Positions 1 to 12,038 of a stretch of 64,000 nucleotides of DNA are shown in pieces; the first letter of the stretch is position 1, and each line of letters starts with the position of its first letter. A model generated the notes under the pieces. It saw only the letters and a program-made list of their open reading frames with translations. It did no database searches and was not told the DNA's origin. The position numbers and the translations under genes are program-made. The stretch spans positions 121,652,979-121,716,978 of the forward strand of contig OX578276.1 of assembly GCA_951217055.1 (NCBI GenBank). The letters run 5' to 3'. Origin of the DNA: Gerris lacustris (lineage: Eukaryota; Arthropoda; Insecta; Hemiptera; Gerridae).

Positions 1-100
1 AAGTTAGTCTAAAGTCTCGAACCGATTTTTCTGTCATATATCAATGTCCTGGATAAAAATAAATGACCAAAATTTGCATCATTATTTACATTTCGAGAGA

Positions 101-358
101 TTAATATTTTAATATTATTATTATGAAGAAGTAATATGAAATTGCCGGCTGCACCTTTATGCACCCATATTCTCCACAGCCACTAGAACCGTCCCTGGAG
201 TAGTGGAAATATCCATCCAGCAATTTAAGATGGAAATCTAGAACCGGAGCTACGCCCTTTAAGTAGAAATTGTTGTTGAGGCTCATTCTTGACTTGCACG
301 GAAGAATTAAAATGGAGATAAGAATGAGAGCCCAACTTGTTATTCTTGTGGAAATCAA
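101..358 (-). CDS. Uncertain ORF with signal-peptide-like start
   Basis: An 85-codon minus-strand reading frame. Its first 25 residues contain a hydrophobic run (ALILISILILPCKS) like a secretion signal, followed by a polar stretch with a paired-cysteine segment (GCGEYGC). I do not recognise a family. The last residues are encoded by AT-rich sequence and look non-coding, so if real this may be one exon with a donor near 155. There is no supporting neighbour other than the equally uncertain ORF at 1197-1400 on the same strand. It may be chance. Confidence 0.15.
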   Translation of the reverse strand: MISTRITSWALILISILILPCKSRMSLNNNFYLKGVAPVLDFHLKLLDGYFHYSRDGSSGCGEYGCIKVQPAISYYFFIIIILKY

Positions 359-381
359 TAGAATGAATGACGGAACTTTAA

Positions 382-984
382 CCCTTTAAGGATTGGTGGT
401 TTGCCTGGAAAACCTTGCTCCGAATGGCGCACTACTGTTTTTTTCTAATTTCTAAAATTAGAGTTGCAAATCTCATCTGTGGGATCAAGAATGGCCCCAG
501 AAAATTATTTTTGAAAAAATATTAGCCCCCCTCCCATAAAAAAAAATCAATGTTTTTAGGGGTGGTTTCTAGGAGATGCCTCCAATCAATTTGTACTTCT
601 GATGACCTTGAAAAAAATGATATTGCTTGTAAGGTTTGGTGGTTTACATCCTTTACCACCTTAAAGTAGGTGGTTAACGGAATGAACTACCAAACCTCTA
701 AGACAACGTAATTTATTAAATTTTCACAACTCAAGCTCAAATCTGCATATAACTCGAGAGCGCTAATTATTTCTTATAAAAACTCAATATTAAATCAAAA
801 CTGGTAATATAATAAGTATTTTGACAAAAATTCGCTCTAAGAAATTGCTTCTATGAGCCACAATAAAATAAAAACTGGAGACATGTCATCCAAAACACAC
901 GTGTAGAGATGGTCAAGTGGTAAACCGCGGAAACCACCAATCCAAAGTAACATTTTTTTTTATTTTTGCCTGATCCTTAAAGGG
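382..984. mobile_element. piggyBac-like MITE with TTAA target sites
   Basis: The segment begins CCCTTTAAGGAT and ends ATCCTTAAAGGG, and is flanked on both sides by TTAA (378-381 and 985-988). Inside the tips the arms continue to match as inverted copies (GGTGGTTTGCC on the left, the complement of a GGTTTCC-type tip on the right). Tips starting CCC next to a TTAA target are the signature of the piggyBac superfamily. The 603 bp carry no transposase frame, so this is a non-autonomous copy. Confidence 0.75.
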
Positions 985-1196
985 TTAAAACTTATACAAA
1001 TAATTAGCGATCCACTCAATATTAGAAGACTAGGCTTTCATTTAACAACCATTCATCGTAAACACAGTTCGACATAAACATAAGACAAACTTAGATAAAA
1101 TCTGAACTACGAAAGTTTGCCGATACAAAGAAATACAATTACTCGCAACTGAACATTTTTTTAAAACTGTTTCTTAGCATCCAAATACACTCAACA

Positions 1197-1400
1197 TTAT
1201 GTAATTGCAAGAAGGGGATCGGACACCTTTTTACTCGATTTGATATTATAGTGTGAAGCAAGTTTCATCTCTCTGGGATTCATACCATCAACAAATATGT
1301 CTGTGTTGGATTTAATTTTCAGGTGACCTGTGAATACGCTAAACAACTTAGCTTCATCTATTAATATATTTTTATTTGTATTTGAAGTTTTGCTACTCAT
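1197..1400 (-). CDS. Hypothetical 67-residue protein or exon
   Basis: A 67-codon frame with balanced composition (lysine, serine, aspartate, no low-complexity run), unlike the AT-translation artefacts around it. It opens MSSKTSNTNKN and ends KKVSDPLLAIT. I see no known domain, signal peptide or membrane segment. The sequence 5' of the ATG on this strand is AT-rich and untranslated-looking. It could be a small gene, the terminal exon of a minus-strand gene, or a transposon remnant. Confidence 0.25.
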   Translation of the reverse strand: MSSKTSNTNKNILIDEAKLFSVFTGHLKIKSNTDIFVDGMNPREMKLASHYNIKSSKKVSDPLLAIT

Positions 1401-2289
1401 ATATTACGTATTGTATTTAATTATGTATTATATATCTAATGACAATAAAATAATCAGTAATTAGTTTTAAAAAAGAGAGCTTCAATCCTAATTTTCATTT
1501 TGTTAATTATTGTTATTGACTGTTGTTCATTGTAGGTATTAATTATTACCAAAACCTGGCTTTGAAATTAAAATTTAATTTGTGGAAATTCATACATTTG
1601 TAAATTACAACGAAAGAGAGGATACATCGAATACTAATAATTCCTTCAAGACCTGTGTTTCACCGGAACAATACCTTATAATAATAAATTACTTAATCTC
1701 TAATCTGGGCAATATTTGATTATAATGATAAACTCACAATTTCTGCATTTACGCAAGTTCTTGATTTATACTATTACTAAAATACATAAGGATTTGATGT
1801 TGCGGTTAGATGTTAACTTTTTGTTCTCACTGCGGTTAGAGGTCGGGATTATCTACTTACCTTACTATATTCCATATTGTGACTTTACCTGCTGAGAGGT
1901 CACGCGACGTCACTATACTTGCGTTAGTAGTTTAGGACCCCCCTCCACTAAACTCATTCCCTAATTATTATAGTGTTTAGTTGATTTAATACTTGACTGA
2001 GGCTCAGTTTTCTCGTGAACTCGTCTCCGCTCGGCTCACCGCTCTAACCTTCTATTTCAAACTACTGACTTTAATTACAATATACAAGTTTAATTTTTTA
2101 AATTGCTCTTTCACGGTCAACTCAAAAATCAAATAATAAACTAAAGTTTTATCTACTTTAACAACGAACGTTATACTTTGTAAATGTATCGGTAACATTA
2201 TAACAGTATAAGTACATATAAATTTTATCTCAACAATTAATATTTGGTAAAGGTTTGCATGATATGTATTTTATAATGAGGTGTCATTA
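1401..2289. other. No recognisable feature
   Basis: AT-rich sequence without a convincing reading frame, tandem repeat or inverted repeat. Around 1800-1860 there is a short direct duplication of TGCGGTTAGATGT / TGCGGTTAGAGGT. Confidence 0.5.
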
Positions 2290-2395
2290 ATTAATTTAGG
2301 TATTATAGATTAATTTAGGTATTATAGATTAATTTAGGTATTATAGATTAATTTAGTAATTATAGATTAATTTAGGTATTATAGATTAATCATAG
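2290..2395. repeat. 19-bp minisatellite, about 5 copies
   Basis: Tandem copies of ATTAATTTAGGTATTATAG. The fourth copy differs (AGTAATTATAG), the others are identical, and a partial sixth copy follows. The identity of neighbouring units points to recent tandem expansion or slippage. Confidence 0.9.
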
Positions 2396-3026
2396 ATCTA
2401 ATCAAAAACTCGGTTGGCAGCAGAAAATATTGAGAAAAATGTTACTTATTGCAATCTTATAAATTCGCTTTGACAACTTAATCAATTGGTCTTAAATAAT
2501 AGAATTAACTTGATCTCTATTTCGGCAATGTTCTCTCAAATTTGAGCATAGTTACACTGTTTTAAAATAATAATTAATTGATAATTTTTTATTGATTATT
2601 TTTGAGTTTTATTCACTAATAAGTTCCACGAAACTTGGTTTGGAAAAACAATTTATTTTTAAGTAGTATAGACTAAGCTTGTTAGAAGATTTTGTTGTTT
2701 TCCATTGGAATTACTATTAGAAAACAATTTGTATGTAAAGAGAAATGCTTTTTTGTAGAGCTATAATAAAAATATTTTTCTATTTCTATTTATATAATCT
2801 ATCCAGAGAATTATTATTATTTGTAAACTTAATTGCAAAAAAATTAGCAATTGATAATAATAGACAAAGAGTATCAAGGTATACGAAGAAACTTTTGATT
2901 TTGATTCTTGTTTTTCAATATGAACTCTAATAATGGTATCATATTTAAATTGGCTAAGTTTTAAAATAGTGCACAAGTGCATTGAAATAAATTAGATTTA
3001 AATCTTTACTGTATGATGTCAAAACA
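2396..3026. other. AT-rich spacer without feature
   Basis: The overlapping 60-73 codon frames on both strands near 2745-2982 are rich in Ile, Leu, Tyr and Phe codons as expected from AT-rich noncoding DNA. Nothing else is supported. Confidence 0.5.
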
Positions 3027-4281
3027 CAGTCGAGGCCGGATTTAAAATTTTCCGCCCCTAGGCACTATTTATAGAAACACTCTCACCCCCCTTTTAAAAA
3101 ATTACCTACTTTCTATTCATTTTTGACAATTTCAGCGAAAATGTTGCCAAACTGTTTTTTTTTTGGTCATTTGGTTATAGGTTGTTCGTTTAGATTACAA
3201 GTTTTCCTAAATAATATTTAGCCTATAATATGATTTGTACTGTTGGTTAGGTTGATGAAAATACAAACAGTTTGGTTACAGTTTTTTAATTTTATTAATT
3301 TTAAGATAGGTACATTGTACATACAGCCCTATTTAAATATTTAATTAAAAAACTGGTGGATTTCTGGTTACATAGATACTTGGCTCTAAAAATTTTCAGC
3401 AGAACAAAATATTGTTTCAGAAAAGAGAAAAGAACGAAAGGGATAATTATTACACTAATAAAAATATTCATAGCTTAATAAAAAATACAATGCCAATTAG
3501 AGTGGCACATAGCTCACATAAAAAATGTTTGTCTCATTAAATAGATGAAGTTAGATTTTTCCCGACCAAAAATTCCAATTTTAAATTTAAAAATAGGAAA
3601 TTATCGACTGTGAAATAATTAAATAATAGATATTTTATGGATAGCGAGGAACAGTCAAAAGTAAAAAAAACACAATGTTTTAGTTTGCCGACGTTTCGGA
3701 AAATATATTTCCTTCTTCAAGGCAAGATTATGAATGAGTTTGTTTATTTTTCATAGTGGGTGTACAGTTAGGAAGTATAGAGTGGGGATGTCAACACATG
3801 TACCACATGTTACAATGATATCGTAAAGATGTCAGGAGACATCATAATATATTGGTCTTAAAAACCTTTTACATACTCCTTGAAAAAGACATTTAAAGAA
3901 ATGTTATGTACATAACAATTTATCTATAGAACAAAACAAAAAAGGAAGTCCTTTTTTAAAGAAGTTAAATATCTATAATTTCTATAATCCATAAAATATC
4001 TATTATTTAAATTTAAAGTTAACGTTTACGCGAGCGTTGCGCCTGAACGCTTGGGGGATAGCGTTGTCCAACCAACTCGTCCTGGGCATTGGTAAAATGA
4101 GCATTTGTTCCAAATTTTATCAAAATCAGTCTACTTTTACTTAAGTTATCGTCACACGTTTCAGGGGACGCGGACACACAAAGGCCGTCGACAGCCATCT
4201 TAGCGATAAGCCTCACGGCCCCTGCCCTAGCGCTGCCGCCCCTAGGCATGCCTATAGTGCTTAGTGGGAAATCCGGCACTG
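3027..4281. mobile_element. Worn hAT-like element with nested fragments
   Basis: The left tip reads CAGTCGAGGCCGGATTTAA and then CCGCCCCTAGGCAC. The right tip is its inverted relative, ending GGGAAATCCGGCACTG with CCGCCCCTAGGCATGCC just inside. CAG tips with GCCGGATTT and a GCCCCTAGGC subterminal block are common in arthropod hAT elements. The flanks share only part of an 8-bp duplication (AAACA / AACACA), so the boundaries or the copy are old. No transposase frame remains. Nested inside are a family A MITE tip near 3490, a hammerhead-like motif at 3690-3720, and a scrap of the GCGAGCGTTGCGC family near 4020. Confidence 0.5.
3690..3720 (-). ncRNA. Hammerhead-like motif, Penelope-type terminus
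   Basis: On the minus strand the order is TTGAAGA, a spacer A, a stem GGAAA/TTTCC with an AU-rich loop, then GAAAC and GTC. That matches the order CUGAUGA, stem II, GAAAC, GUC reported for hammerhead motifs in Penelope-like retroelements, but the CUGAUGA core is altered (UUGAAGA). It is probably an inactive terminus of an old element; no coding part is nearby. Confidence 0.35.
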
Positions 4282-4719
4282 AACACAATTACATACGTGG
4301 TTTACTGTTAAAATCATTACAGACTATTCCTACTATTACGGCATTATTAAATAATACCGTATATTTTCCTTATATACGGGTATTATTTACTATTTGTGAC
4401 CCAAAAATTAACTATTCTACCACAATATCTATATTTAGTATCCCTTTATATATTCTTTATTTATATACAATCTATATTGTGTAATTAACAAACCATTATT
4501 TATAAAAAAAAGTGATGTTTTAATGAAAGCTTGGAATTGTCAATAATGCTGTGAAGAAAGAAACGTATATAAGAAACATACATATAAAGTGTACAGATGA
4601 GTTAGAATCAAACGTTATAAACCTTGGGCTACATGGCAATAATTTTGTGAATAGAAGAAAATTTAAAGAGTAGCCGCCATGGGCGCCCATAGTCCAAAAT
4701 TTAGGGGGGGGCCAAAATA

Positions 4720-4732
<13 letters not shown>

Positions 4733-4787
<55 letters not shown>
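4733..4787. repeat. (TA)n microsatellite
   Basis: An uninterrupted TA dinucleotide tract of about 55 bp. A reading frame across it is a repeat artefact. Confidence 0.95.
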
Positions 4788-4791
<4 letters not shown>

Positions 4792-5543
4792 ACACATATT
4801 AATTTGTTTTATCATATTCGCAATTTAATTATAGATTTCAAACAAACATTTTTATATTCTATAATCTAATAAAAAAATAAATAGTTTTAAAGTAACAATA
4901 AAAAAGTTTTATTAAAATAGGGCATTATCTATTTGCGAATATCCATTTTGATAAACAAGCCACGGACAGTAGAAACTGAATCTAATGTTAGAGGTTCCGA
5001 GATTTCCAAAAGAGAATAAACAATTTTAATCTTTGTGGGGGCAAAGACGGAACAGAAAGGACTGATCTTATTTTGACTTTTATTTAGTATCTGTGCGCAT
5101 GTATCATCATCCCTCCCTCCAACAAAAAACTCCATTCAACGTGTAATTTTGTATAAAATTGAAAGTAAAAAAGGATTAGTAGATAGTGATAGAATTGATA
5201 AGAGAGTGTTATAATGGCAATATAGGGTGTCCTTAGGGTATCAAGAGAGAGAGGTGAGACGATACAATTTGATAAACTTCGACAAGAAGAATACTGCAAG
5301 AATGAAACGTTTCATCCGGTTTCATACTATAATAACTTGCTCATTTGCTTCAATATTTTATCTATAAATTTCTTACTTTTTTATATATATATTTTTTTTG
5401 TACTAATTTCATACACTACAACTATACATACGAAGAATTATTATAATATACGCTATTACCCTAATGGTTTTTTTTTTAAATATTTATAAATTGAACTTAA
5501 AAAGTCTTACATTTGTTTTTAAAAAAAAATGGATCAGTATTCC

Positions 5544-5544
<1 letters not shown>

Positions 5545-5573
<29 letters not shown>
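5545..5573. repeat. Homopolymer G29
   Basis: Twenty-nine consecutive G residues immediately beside the right tip of the element described at 4672-5625. Length is likely variable between individuals and sequencing runs. Confidence 0.9.
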
Positions 5574-5575
<2 letters not shown>

Positions 5576-5639
5576 AGCGCCCCTGTTTGCCCCCCCATAT
5601 GGGCGCCCATGGTAGCCGCATTTTTCCTCGACACGTTTA

Positions 5640-6260
5640 TTTAATCAAGATTTTTAAAGTAGCTGCTTAACCAAAGATTAATATAGGTCTATAGGTACTA
5701 TATTAAAGATAATTTTTTCTGCTTCTTCTTTTTGCATCGTAATAGCTCATAAATGAACATTAAAACTACGTGTCTTACTTTTACTAAAGTAAAAAAATGG
5801 GAAAATGCCATCCTTTATCAGATCGAATATATTGAAGAAAATTGAAACCGGAGTGAGAAAAATATTGTTTTTAAAAAAACTGAATAAATTAAAGAATGTT
5901 ATTCAAAAAATAAAATGAATCTAATTTAATGGAGAAATAAAATAAATAGAATGAAACGATATTTGAGTTTGAAATAGAAATGATAGGGAGCAAAATCCGT
6001 AGACAAATAGTAAACTTTGGTCTGTCCGTGTGTGTTGGCAACGGCAAACGGGATCCGCGGATCTCATGTCCGCCGACAAGGCCCTCGGCGTTTGTTTCTC
6101 CACTATCGCACATACCGGGTCTGCGGATTTCCCCAAGTCTGTCCGAAAAGTCCGTGGTCCGTCATAAAAATCCCCTCGTGTGTGGCAATCACTGAAATCT
6201 AAGTAACTAAATGAAACACAAGAATTCAAACTTCAATACTTATGACATATTAGGAATAAT
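5640..6260. other. No recognisable gene
   Basis: Overlapping frames of 61-102 codons on both strands between 5889 and 6229 cover one slightly GC-richer patch. They compete with each other in several frames and none resembles a known family, so I do not call a gene. Confidence 0.4.
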
Positions 6261-6269
6261 TTTAAGTCT

Positions 6270-6596
6270 ATCACAATCAGTGGCCCCTCGCCAAAAAAAA
6301 AAATAAAAAAAATTATGAGCAAGAAAATAAGTTGCGTTCAGAACTGAATGGGGCCCCCTGACAATGCGGTAAAGAAGTATACTTACAACACCGACATTGG
6401 CACATAGATAGTAGTTTCATGTTTTTTAATTTGGGGCCCCCAGCACCGAGGGCCCGCTCGCAATTTGGGCCCATAGTTATGGCTCTTATCACAATATCCT
6501 TCTTGTCTTTATGGTTGTAAAAAAACAGGGGCGCCTCCGGCATTTGCCCCCCTTGCCCCCCCCCCCCCACCTAGTCGGCGGCCCTGTTCTAGGTGT
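6270..6596. mobile_element. hAT-like fragment with GGGGCCCC-rich ends
   Basis: The minus strand here reads CATAACTATGGGCCCAAAT, then a GC-rich block ending GGGGGCCCCAAAT. The same order occurs on the plus strand at 25801-25862. A C14 run and GGCGGCCCTG follow on the right. These are fragments of one GC-tipped family, probably hAT, with no transposase. Confidence 0.45.
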
Positions 6597-6599
6597 TCG

Positions 6600-8640
6600 G
6601 AAAGTAAGTAGTAGGTTAAAAGATTTGAAGACAAGTTTAAGTTGAATAAATTGGGTGGAAAAATGGAAGGCGAGAGATTCGTAAAACACAGTCAGTATTC
6701 GGTTCTAAACATTTAGCAAGGCTAGAGAAATACCGAGTTAACGGCTTCCCTACATACTAGTTCCGTGAATGTATTCGAAAAGTACTTTATAAATCCCGAT
6801 ATTAGCCGTGAACAATTGTGATAACACGGGATTTATGTTCCAAAGTTATCAAACATTGTTTGTAAATAATGTAAACAAAGTAGTTGTTATTAGTATAATA
6901 TTGTAGTTTTATATATATAAGTAATTTCATATTATGCAACGTAAACTTGTTTCCGGTATACGAGGGTTCGTATGTAATCCGAATCCGTGTTCGTATTGAT
7001 AAAGGATTTATGTTTATTATTGTTTGTATAAACAATATACAAAGTATAACCACGAATTTAAATATAGTTGTTGTAGCCATAACAAGTAACAAAATAAATA
7101 TAATTAAACATTTTTAAAAAATGTAAGATTTTATAACTTAATTATAACTATTTTAGGTAATAAATTATAATGACCAATTAAGAGCCAAATAATACAAATA
7201 ACAAATTATCGTAAAAAATAAAATCAGTACTCTTTGGAATAATAAACAGATATCAAGCTCTTATTGAATTCATTTATGAGTAGGAGTTATATAGTTATTC
7301 TATAACTCGGTTGATATTGAAAAAAGTAATTCATTGTATTCCCAGGTGTAGTTCCGGACTGCCATATTAATTTAAATTAAAAAAAAGAAGAATGAAAAAT
7401 AGAAAAAATTACTTATAAATAAAACATTTTAAATTTGATATTTAATTTATTATATTTTGGTTTTATTGTTAAATAACTTCACTCACATATTTTTCCTGGT
7501 CATTATACCTAATCCAATAATTTGTATTGCTATCTTTTATATTAAGAATTTATGTCTTCAATGCCATTTTATTACAAGAGACCCCGTTTTAAGAGTCTGT
7601 CGGTCAGAGTATGAGGAGTTTTAATTAAGTTTAGTTGCAGGGTTTTATTAAACCCTGTTTTTGAATTAGGTTAAGAATCATGTCTTATTTTCCAAATTTT
7701 TGTAGGGGAAATGTTATTTTTTTTTTTATAAAAATCTTATTAATATTCAGTATAAGTAATAAGTTAGAGTTGTACTAATTTACTTGTTTTGAATAAGCTT
7801 TACAACTTTTAAATATTGCTTATTGTTCGTTATAACAATTGTTCGTTATAAGAATATAATATTTCCATAAAGGAGAAAATTTAAATATTCGAGTAATTGT
7901 TCAACTGCACTCATGCTGGTTGATATTAAACAATTGCTATTTATTACGGGTTGACAATAAGGTGATATAATTTCTACTTACACGTGAGTTATTCATAATT
8001 TAGTTCTATTCAATATTTATAATGCACTTAGTCATAGACAATGCAATCAGATTTGGAAAACCAGTTTTTAATTCACAATCAATATTTTAATAGGTCTACC
8101 AGTAGTGAGTTAAAATGTAAAAAAACAAAAAACTTTAGGTTGTTAGCTATGACAAAATAAACACCCCTGAATGACTTGACATTACTAATCTTACTCTGTA
8201 TGCAGGACACTTATTCGGTCGCATTAAGCCGTGTTCAGTATGATAAAATATGTTTAGTTATGCAGCGACGTTGTTTTTAATTGCAATACGTAATTTTACT
8301 ATGTCTTTATTTTAAATATATCTACCTAAAATTATTTTGGAAATACACAGGATAGTATTAATCGAAATTAAATGAAATTTCAATGAATTGTTTAACTACA
8401 TAGGAATTCAGAGGTGTTTGAACTATTAGTTAGTTTTACAAATATTAGATATAGGCTGCTATATTTAACATACGCAGCCTAAGGTATAAGCTATATATAT
8501 AAAATGAGTTTATTTATGTAATATTTTATTAGGCTGTATAGAATTATTGGTCTTATTTAGATTGTTACTCCCCTATGTTTTTTTAAGAATATAAATGGAT
8601 ATAATTAGTTATAATATACATTACATATCTTATTCGAAAT
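6600..8640. other. AT-rich stretch without supported gene
   Basis: No convincing frame, no clear inverted pair. The 96-codon minus frame at 6802-7092 is Ile/Tyr/Asn/Thr-rich as expected of AT-rich noncoding DNA. Confidence 0.4.
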
Positions 8641-8760
8641 AACTATTAAGATAAAGGGATATTAAAATGTTAAGTCCCAATGTACTTTGGGACAAACGAA
8701 TATCATACTTCACTGTTTTTCATTGTCTGCTACCTTGGTAAAATAGCATATGCTACACGA

Positions 8761-8858
8761 CTGTGAAGTGTATTTTCTTTACCTTAGCAATATTTATTGC
8801 CTCGCTTCGCTCGTCAGTAAATATAATTGCCACGGTAAAGAAAAAACTCTCTTCACAG
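8761..8858. repeat. Hairpin repeat, copy of the one at 43061-43158
   Basis: CTGTGAAGTG on the left and CTTCACAG on the right enclose matching inner arms (TTTACC..GCAAT / ATTGCC..GGTAAAG), with the palindromic centre CCTCGCTTCGCTCG. The whole piece and about 60 bp to its left are the reverse complement of sequence near 43040-43210. It behaves as the core of a foldback MITE. Confidence 0.8.
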
Positions 8859-8899
8859 CCTAGTAACATAATATACTATTATACCTTAGGCTTTATAAA

Positions 8900-10640
8900 T
8901 AATTTTATACCTTAGGCTATAAAAAGTAAGACACACTAATTATGTAAAGGTTATAGTCTTTACGATTGCTGCCACGGATATTCCAAGCAGAATGAACAAT
9001 TAAATATAAACAATTATCTGTTGAAATGAATAAATCAAACAATGTAATTAATTTAGATTTTCTCAGACTATAAAAACTGTAAGGATAAACTTTGAGAGAT
9101 TACCTTGATTTATATAGTTATTTTCACATTGCACTGAATGCATGCAAGTAATAAGAATACAAAGAAATAACTTGGAACAATGAACAATACTTATACAATT
9201 ACCTATTTATCAGATCTTAAGTAGTATACTTAAGGAGTATACGGAACAGAAATAGGAAAACCATATAATATATTTTTAAAGATGAACCTCGAGTTTACCA
9301 GATTTATACTTCTTTTCTTAATCCTAATATTCTTTATGATTGTAATATTGAAATTAAAACCATAAACTTATAATGGAAAAGCAATAGAATATATACTTTC
9401 AAAATTAATAAGGTTTAATAATTTCTACATCTGTGTCTGCTTTTCTATCGACCATTCGTCCTTGACTACCTTTTTACTGGAAGCTTAAACAATAACTTAT
9501 AAGCCATTAATGTAATAATTAAATATTAATGAAATAATTAAAATTAAATTTAACATAATTAGTAATCATTAATTGTTCATTCTATATATAAAAAATTATT
9601 CTTGCTGGCAGGATAAGAGGAGGCACCAAATTGGCCAAACGTCTTTTTATTTATTTATTATATTTTTTTCTCACGGAATCAGAATGCTCGGAAAGTAAAA
9701 AGTGTACTAACTCAATGATTTCCAAGGTGCAAAAGTTACGTCTCGTAGCCGTGACTTCGTCACAAAAATTACTAAATGTTCATAATTTGATTTACATTTT
9801 CAACTCATTGCGGGAGGGTTTTTTTATTTTATTTTTTAATTAAATCGGCGCTCATTTTAATTTGATTGAAAGAATTTGACACAGGGTGCCTTTAGAACTA
9901 CAAGAATCAGCAAGGACGCCGAGAATCGAAAACGTTTAGGAACCATCTTAACTAATCCATTAATTAAAAAAGTATATATTATTTGCTATATAGCAAAGTG
10001 TGGCAGTTAGAATGCCATAAAAGGCACCTTTGGAACAACAGAAATCTAAAAGGGCGCCGAGAATTAAAAAAAAAACTATAAGTAACCCGTTGTCATTAAT
10101 GACGAAACTTTCTGATTTTCTGTTCAGCAACGTTTTAAATCCAGTCTAATAATTAAATTAACAAAAAAAAATCGCGTAGTTTTAAAAATTGGCAATATAT
10201 TTTTGCAATATCTCTATTACCGTTAATTGCCAATTTCTAAAGACGAAAACCAAAATGTATCGAAAAAAAATAGACCAGGTTACAATTTCCTGAAACACAA
10301 TATTCTGTGGACTCTTGACGTAGAACCAGTTAGTCTTAGGAACAAATGAAGGGGGACGAAAGTTGACCAAAAATCTTAATGCGTGTTATTTTTGCTCATA
10401 AGGTTCTCAAAATTTGATTGAGGATTTTTAAAATCAAACACGAATTATTACTTTTAAACTTTTTTGGCCTACTTTCACCTCATTTTATCTAGGATCTAAG
10501 TTATTGCGCATGCAAATAAAAAGGTGGAACGTTCTTGCTGTTAATTGTTCAAAAATATTTTAATCAAAGTAAATGCTTGAGCTTTTTACAGTAAAAAGAA
10601 AAATTTAGGAACGCTACCTTCAGAAAGTCAAACAGCATTC
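8900..10640. other. Low-copy AT-rich DNA with one internal duplication
   Basis: No gene is supported. Around 9884-9935 and 10018-10065 two diverged copies of a roughly 45-bp block occur, sharing GGTGCCTTT / GGCACCTTT, and GCGCCGAGAAT / ACGCCGAGAAT. These look like scraps of a GC-tipped DNA transposon. Confidence 0.35.
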
Positions 10641-10676
10641 TTGTCCCGGGCGACAAAAATTCTAGATCCGTCACTG
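10640..10676 (-). mobile_element. Solo tip of a DNA transposon
   Basis: The minus strand reads AGTGACGGATCTAGAATTTT followed by GTCGCCCGGGACAAG. A related tip lies at about 53804-53850 on the plus strand (GTCACGGATCTAGG, then CGTCGCCACGGGCAAG). No opposite end was found for either one. Confidence 0.4.
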
Positions 10677-11253
10677 CTTGCTGGTACCTTTAACTTGACG
10701 GAATCGCATAGGTTTAAGATATCCTTAAACACTTTATGATTAATATCAGTCTAAATTATTTGTGCTAGTTTAGCACCTTAGCACGTTTTAGTTTTCAGTG
10801 TGATAGTTTAGTGTTTCCAAAGTTTAAGATTACAACTATTGTTTATTTGAGCTTTGTATCTTGTTGGATAAAAATTAAATAAAAAATAAAAATTAAATCA
10901 CTTGAAACCAATAATAACAAATAAAATTAGTTGATTGTAAATATAACTATGTATAAAAAGAAAATAATCTAGCAGGGTCGCATTACTATACTTCATATCA
11001 TTTTTAGATATCAACAATTTTACTTACAATATATTCAGTTAACGTTCTTTTATTATTTATTATTATATTTTAATACAATTTTAATTAGTTTTGAGACTTT
11101 TAAATTTTCAATATTGCTTTAGTACTTAAATAGTTGTTTCTACCAAGATTTTGTTGATTTTTCTCTTGGTGAATAAATCTCAATAAATAAAATTGATTGT
11201 GGGTGTCCACAACACCTAACGTATAATAAATACATAATAGGTTCTTGCATTAA

Positions 11254-11417
11254 AGCCTAGTTTGCACGGGTCGAGTATTTTAGTAGAGTAGTTTAGTAAT
11301 TTATTCCTCGACTCGTGTGGACACTTAATAACTTACTAAATTTATATACTCGACACTGACTAATTTAATCGACCGTGGCTACTAATACTAAAATAATCGA
11401 CCCGTGCAAACTAGGCT
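11254..11417. mobile_element. Harbinger-like MITE, 164 bp
   Basis: The ends are AGCCTAGTTTGCACGGGTCG and its inverted copy, and the match continues inward with mismatches (TATTTTAGTA). The element is flanked by TAA at 11251-11253 and 11418-11420. A 3-bp TWA duplication with short inverted tips is typical of PIF/Harbinger MITEs. It has no coding capacity. Confidence 0.75.
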
Positions 11418-12038
11418 TAATGGGCTATCATTTGTAAACTTCAATTCACTAATGATATTACACTTAAGTGGTTGAAACCTGTATAATATGTATTAAATAT
11501 TAGCTATTGTGAATTTTTTATAAAAACAGACCGGTTTCCTATGTGATTTTTATTCGCTGTTATCGCTGGAGTTAAATTTAGACGAGTTTCGACCGTGAAA
11601 TAGCACGTTAAGTCACATGCTTTATAATAAACATTTTTTTTTTTTAGGAAAGTAATAAAAAATTACTGATAGGACATGTAACACTCAAAAATATTGCTAA
11701 ACTATGTAATAGTAAAAATAGAAGATAATAAATAAAATTTTTCACTCATATGGATAATAATAATATCTTAGTTTAATCAAACTGGACTGTGAAAATAGAA
11801 ACATTTAAATAGCTTTACTTTAAAGTAGGAAATAATTAATTAATAATTAATAAGTAGGAAATAATATAATTAGCTTCGAAATAACTCCAGTATTCAAGAA
11901 ACATGGACCTGAAAAGGTAAGAACAATTTTATTACTTAACAGTTATTTTTAGTTGTCTCTAGATTTTCTTTTTCTAAAGGCATTTCTCTTTTTTATAATA
12001 TTCATGATAATAAATGCCTAACCATACTTCTAATTAAT

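Larger units (their letters stand above)
4672..5625. mobile_element. Inverted-terminal element with CATGGGCGCCCAT tips
   Basis: The left tip has TAGCCGCCATGGGCGCCCATAG followed by a G8 run. The right end has the inverted arrangement, a G29 run, then CCCCCCATATGGGCGCCCATGG and TAGCCGC. The two ends therefore form a pair about 950 bp apart. The interior holds a (TA)n tract at 4733-4787, the G29 run at 5545-5573, and no transposase. Superfamily is not determined; the C/G-rich subterminal blocks resemble other hAT-type elements in this window. Confidence 0.5.

Noticed and set aside
4520..4795. 91-codon minus frame starting in Tyr-Ile repeats
   Set aside because: Its start lies in the (TA)n tract and the rest crosses a transposon tip; no family resemblance.
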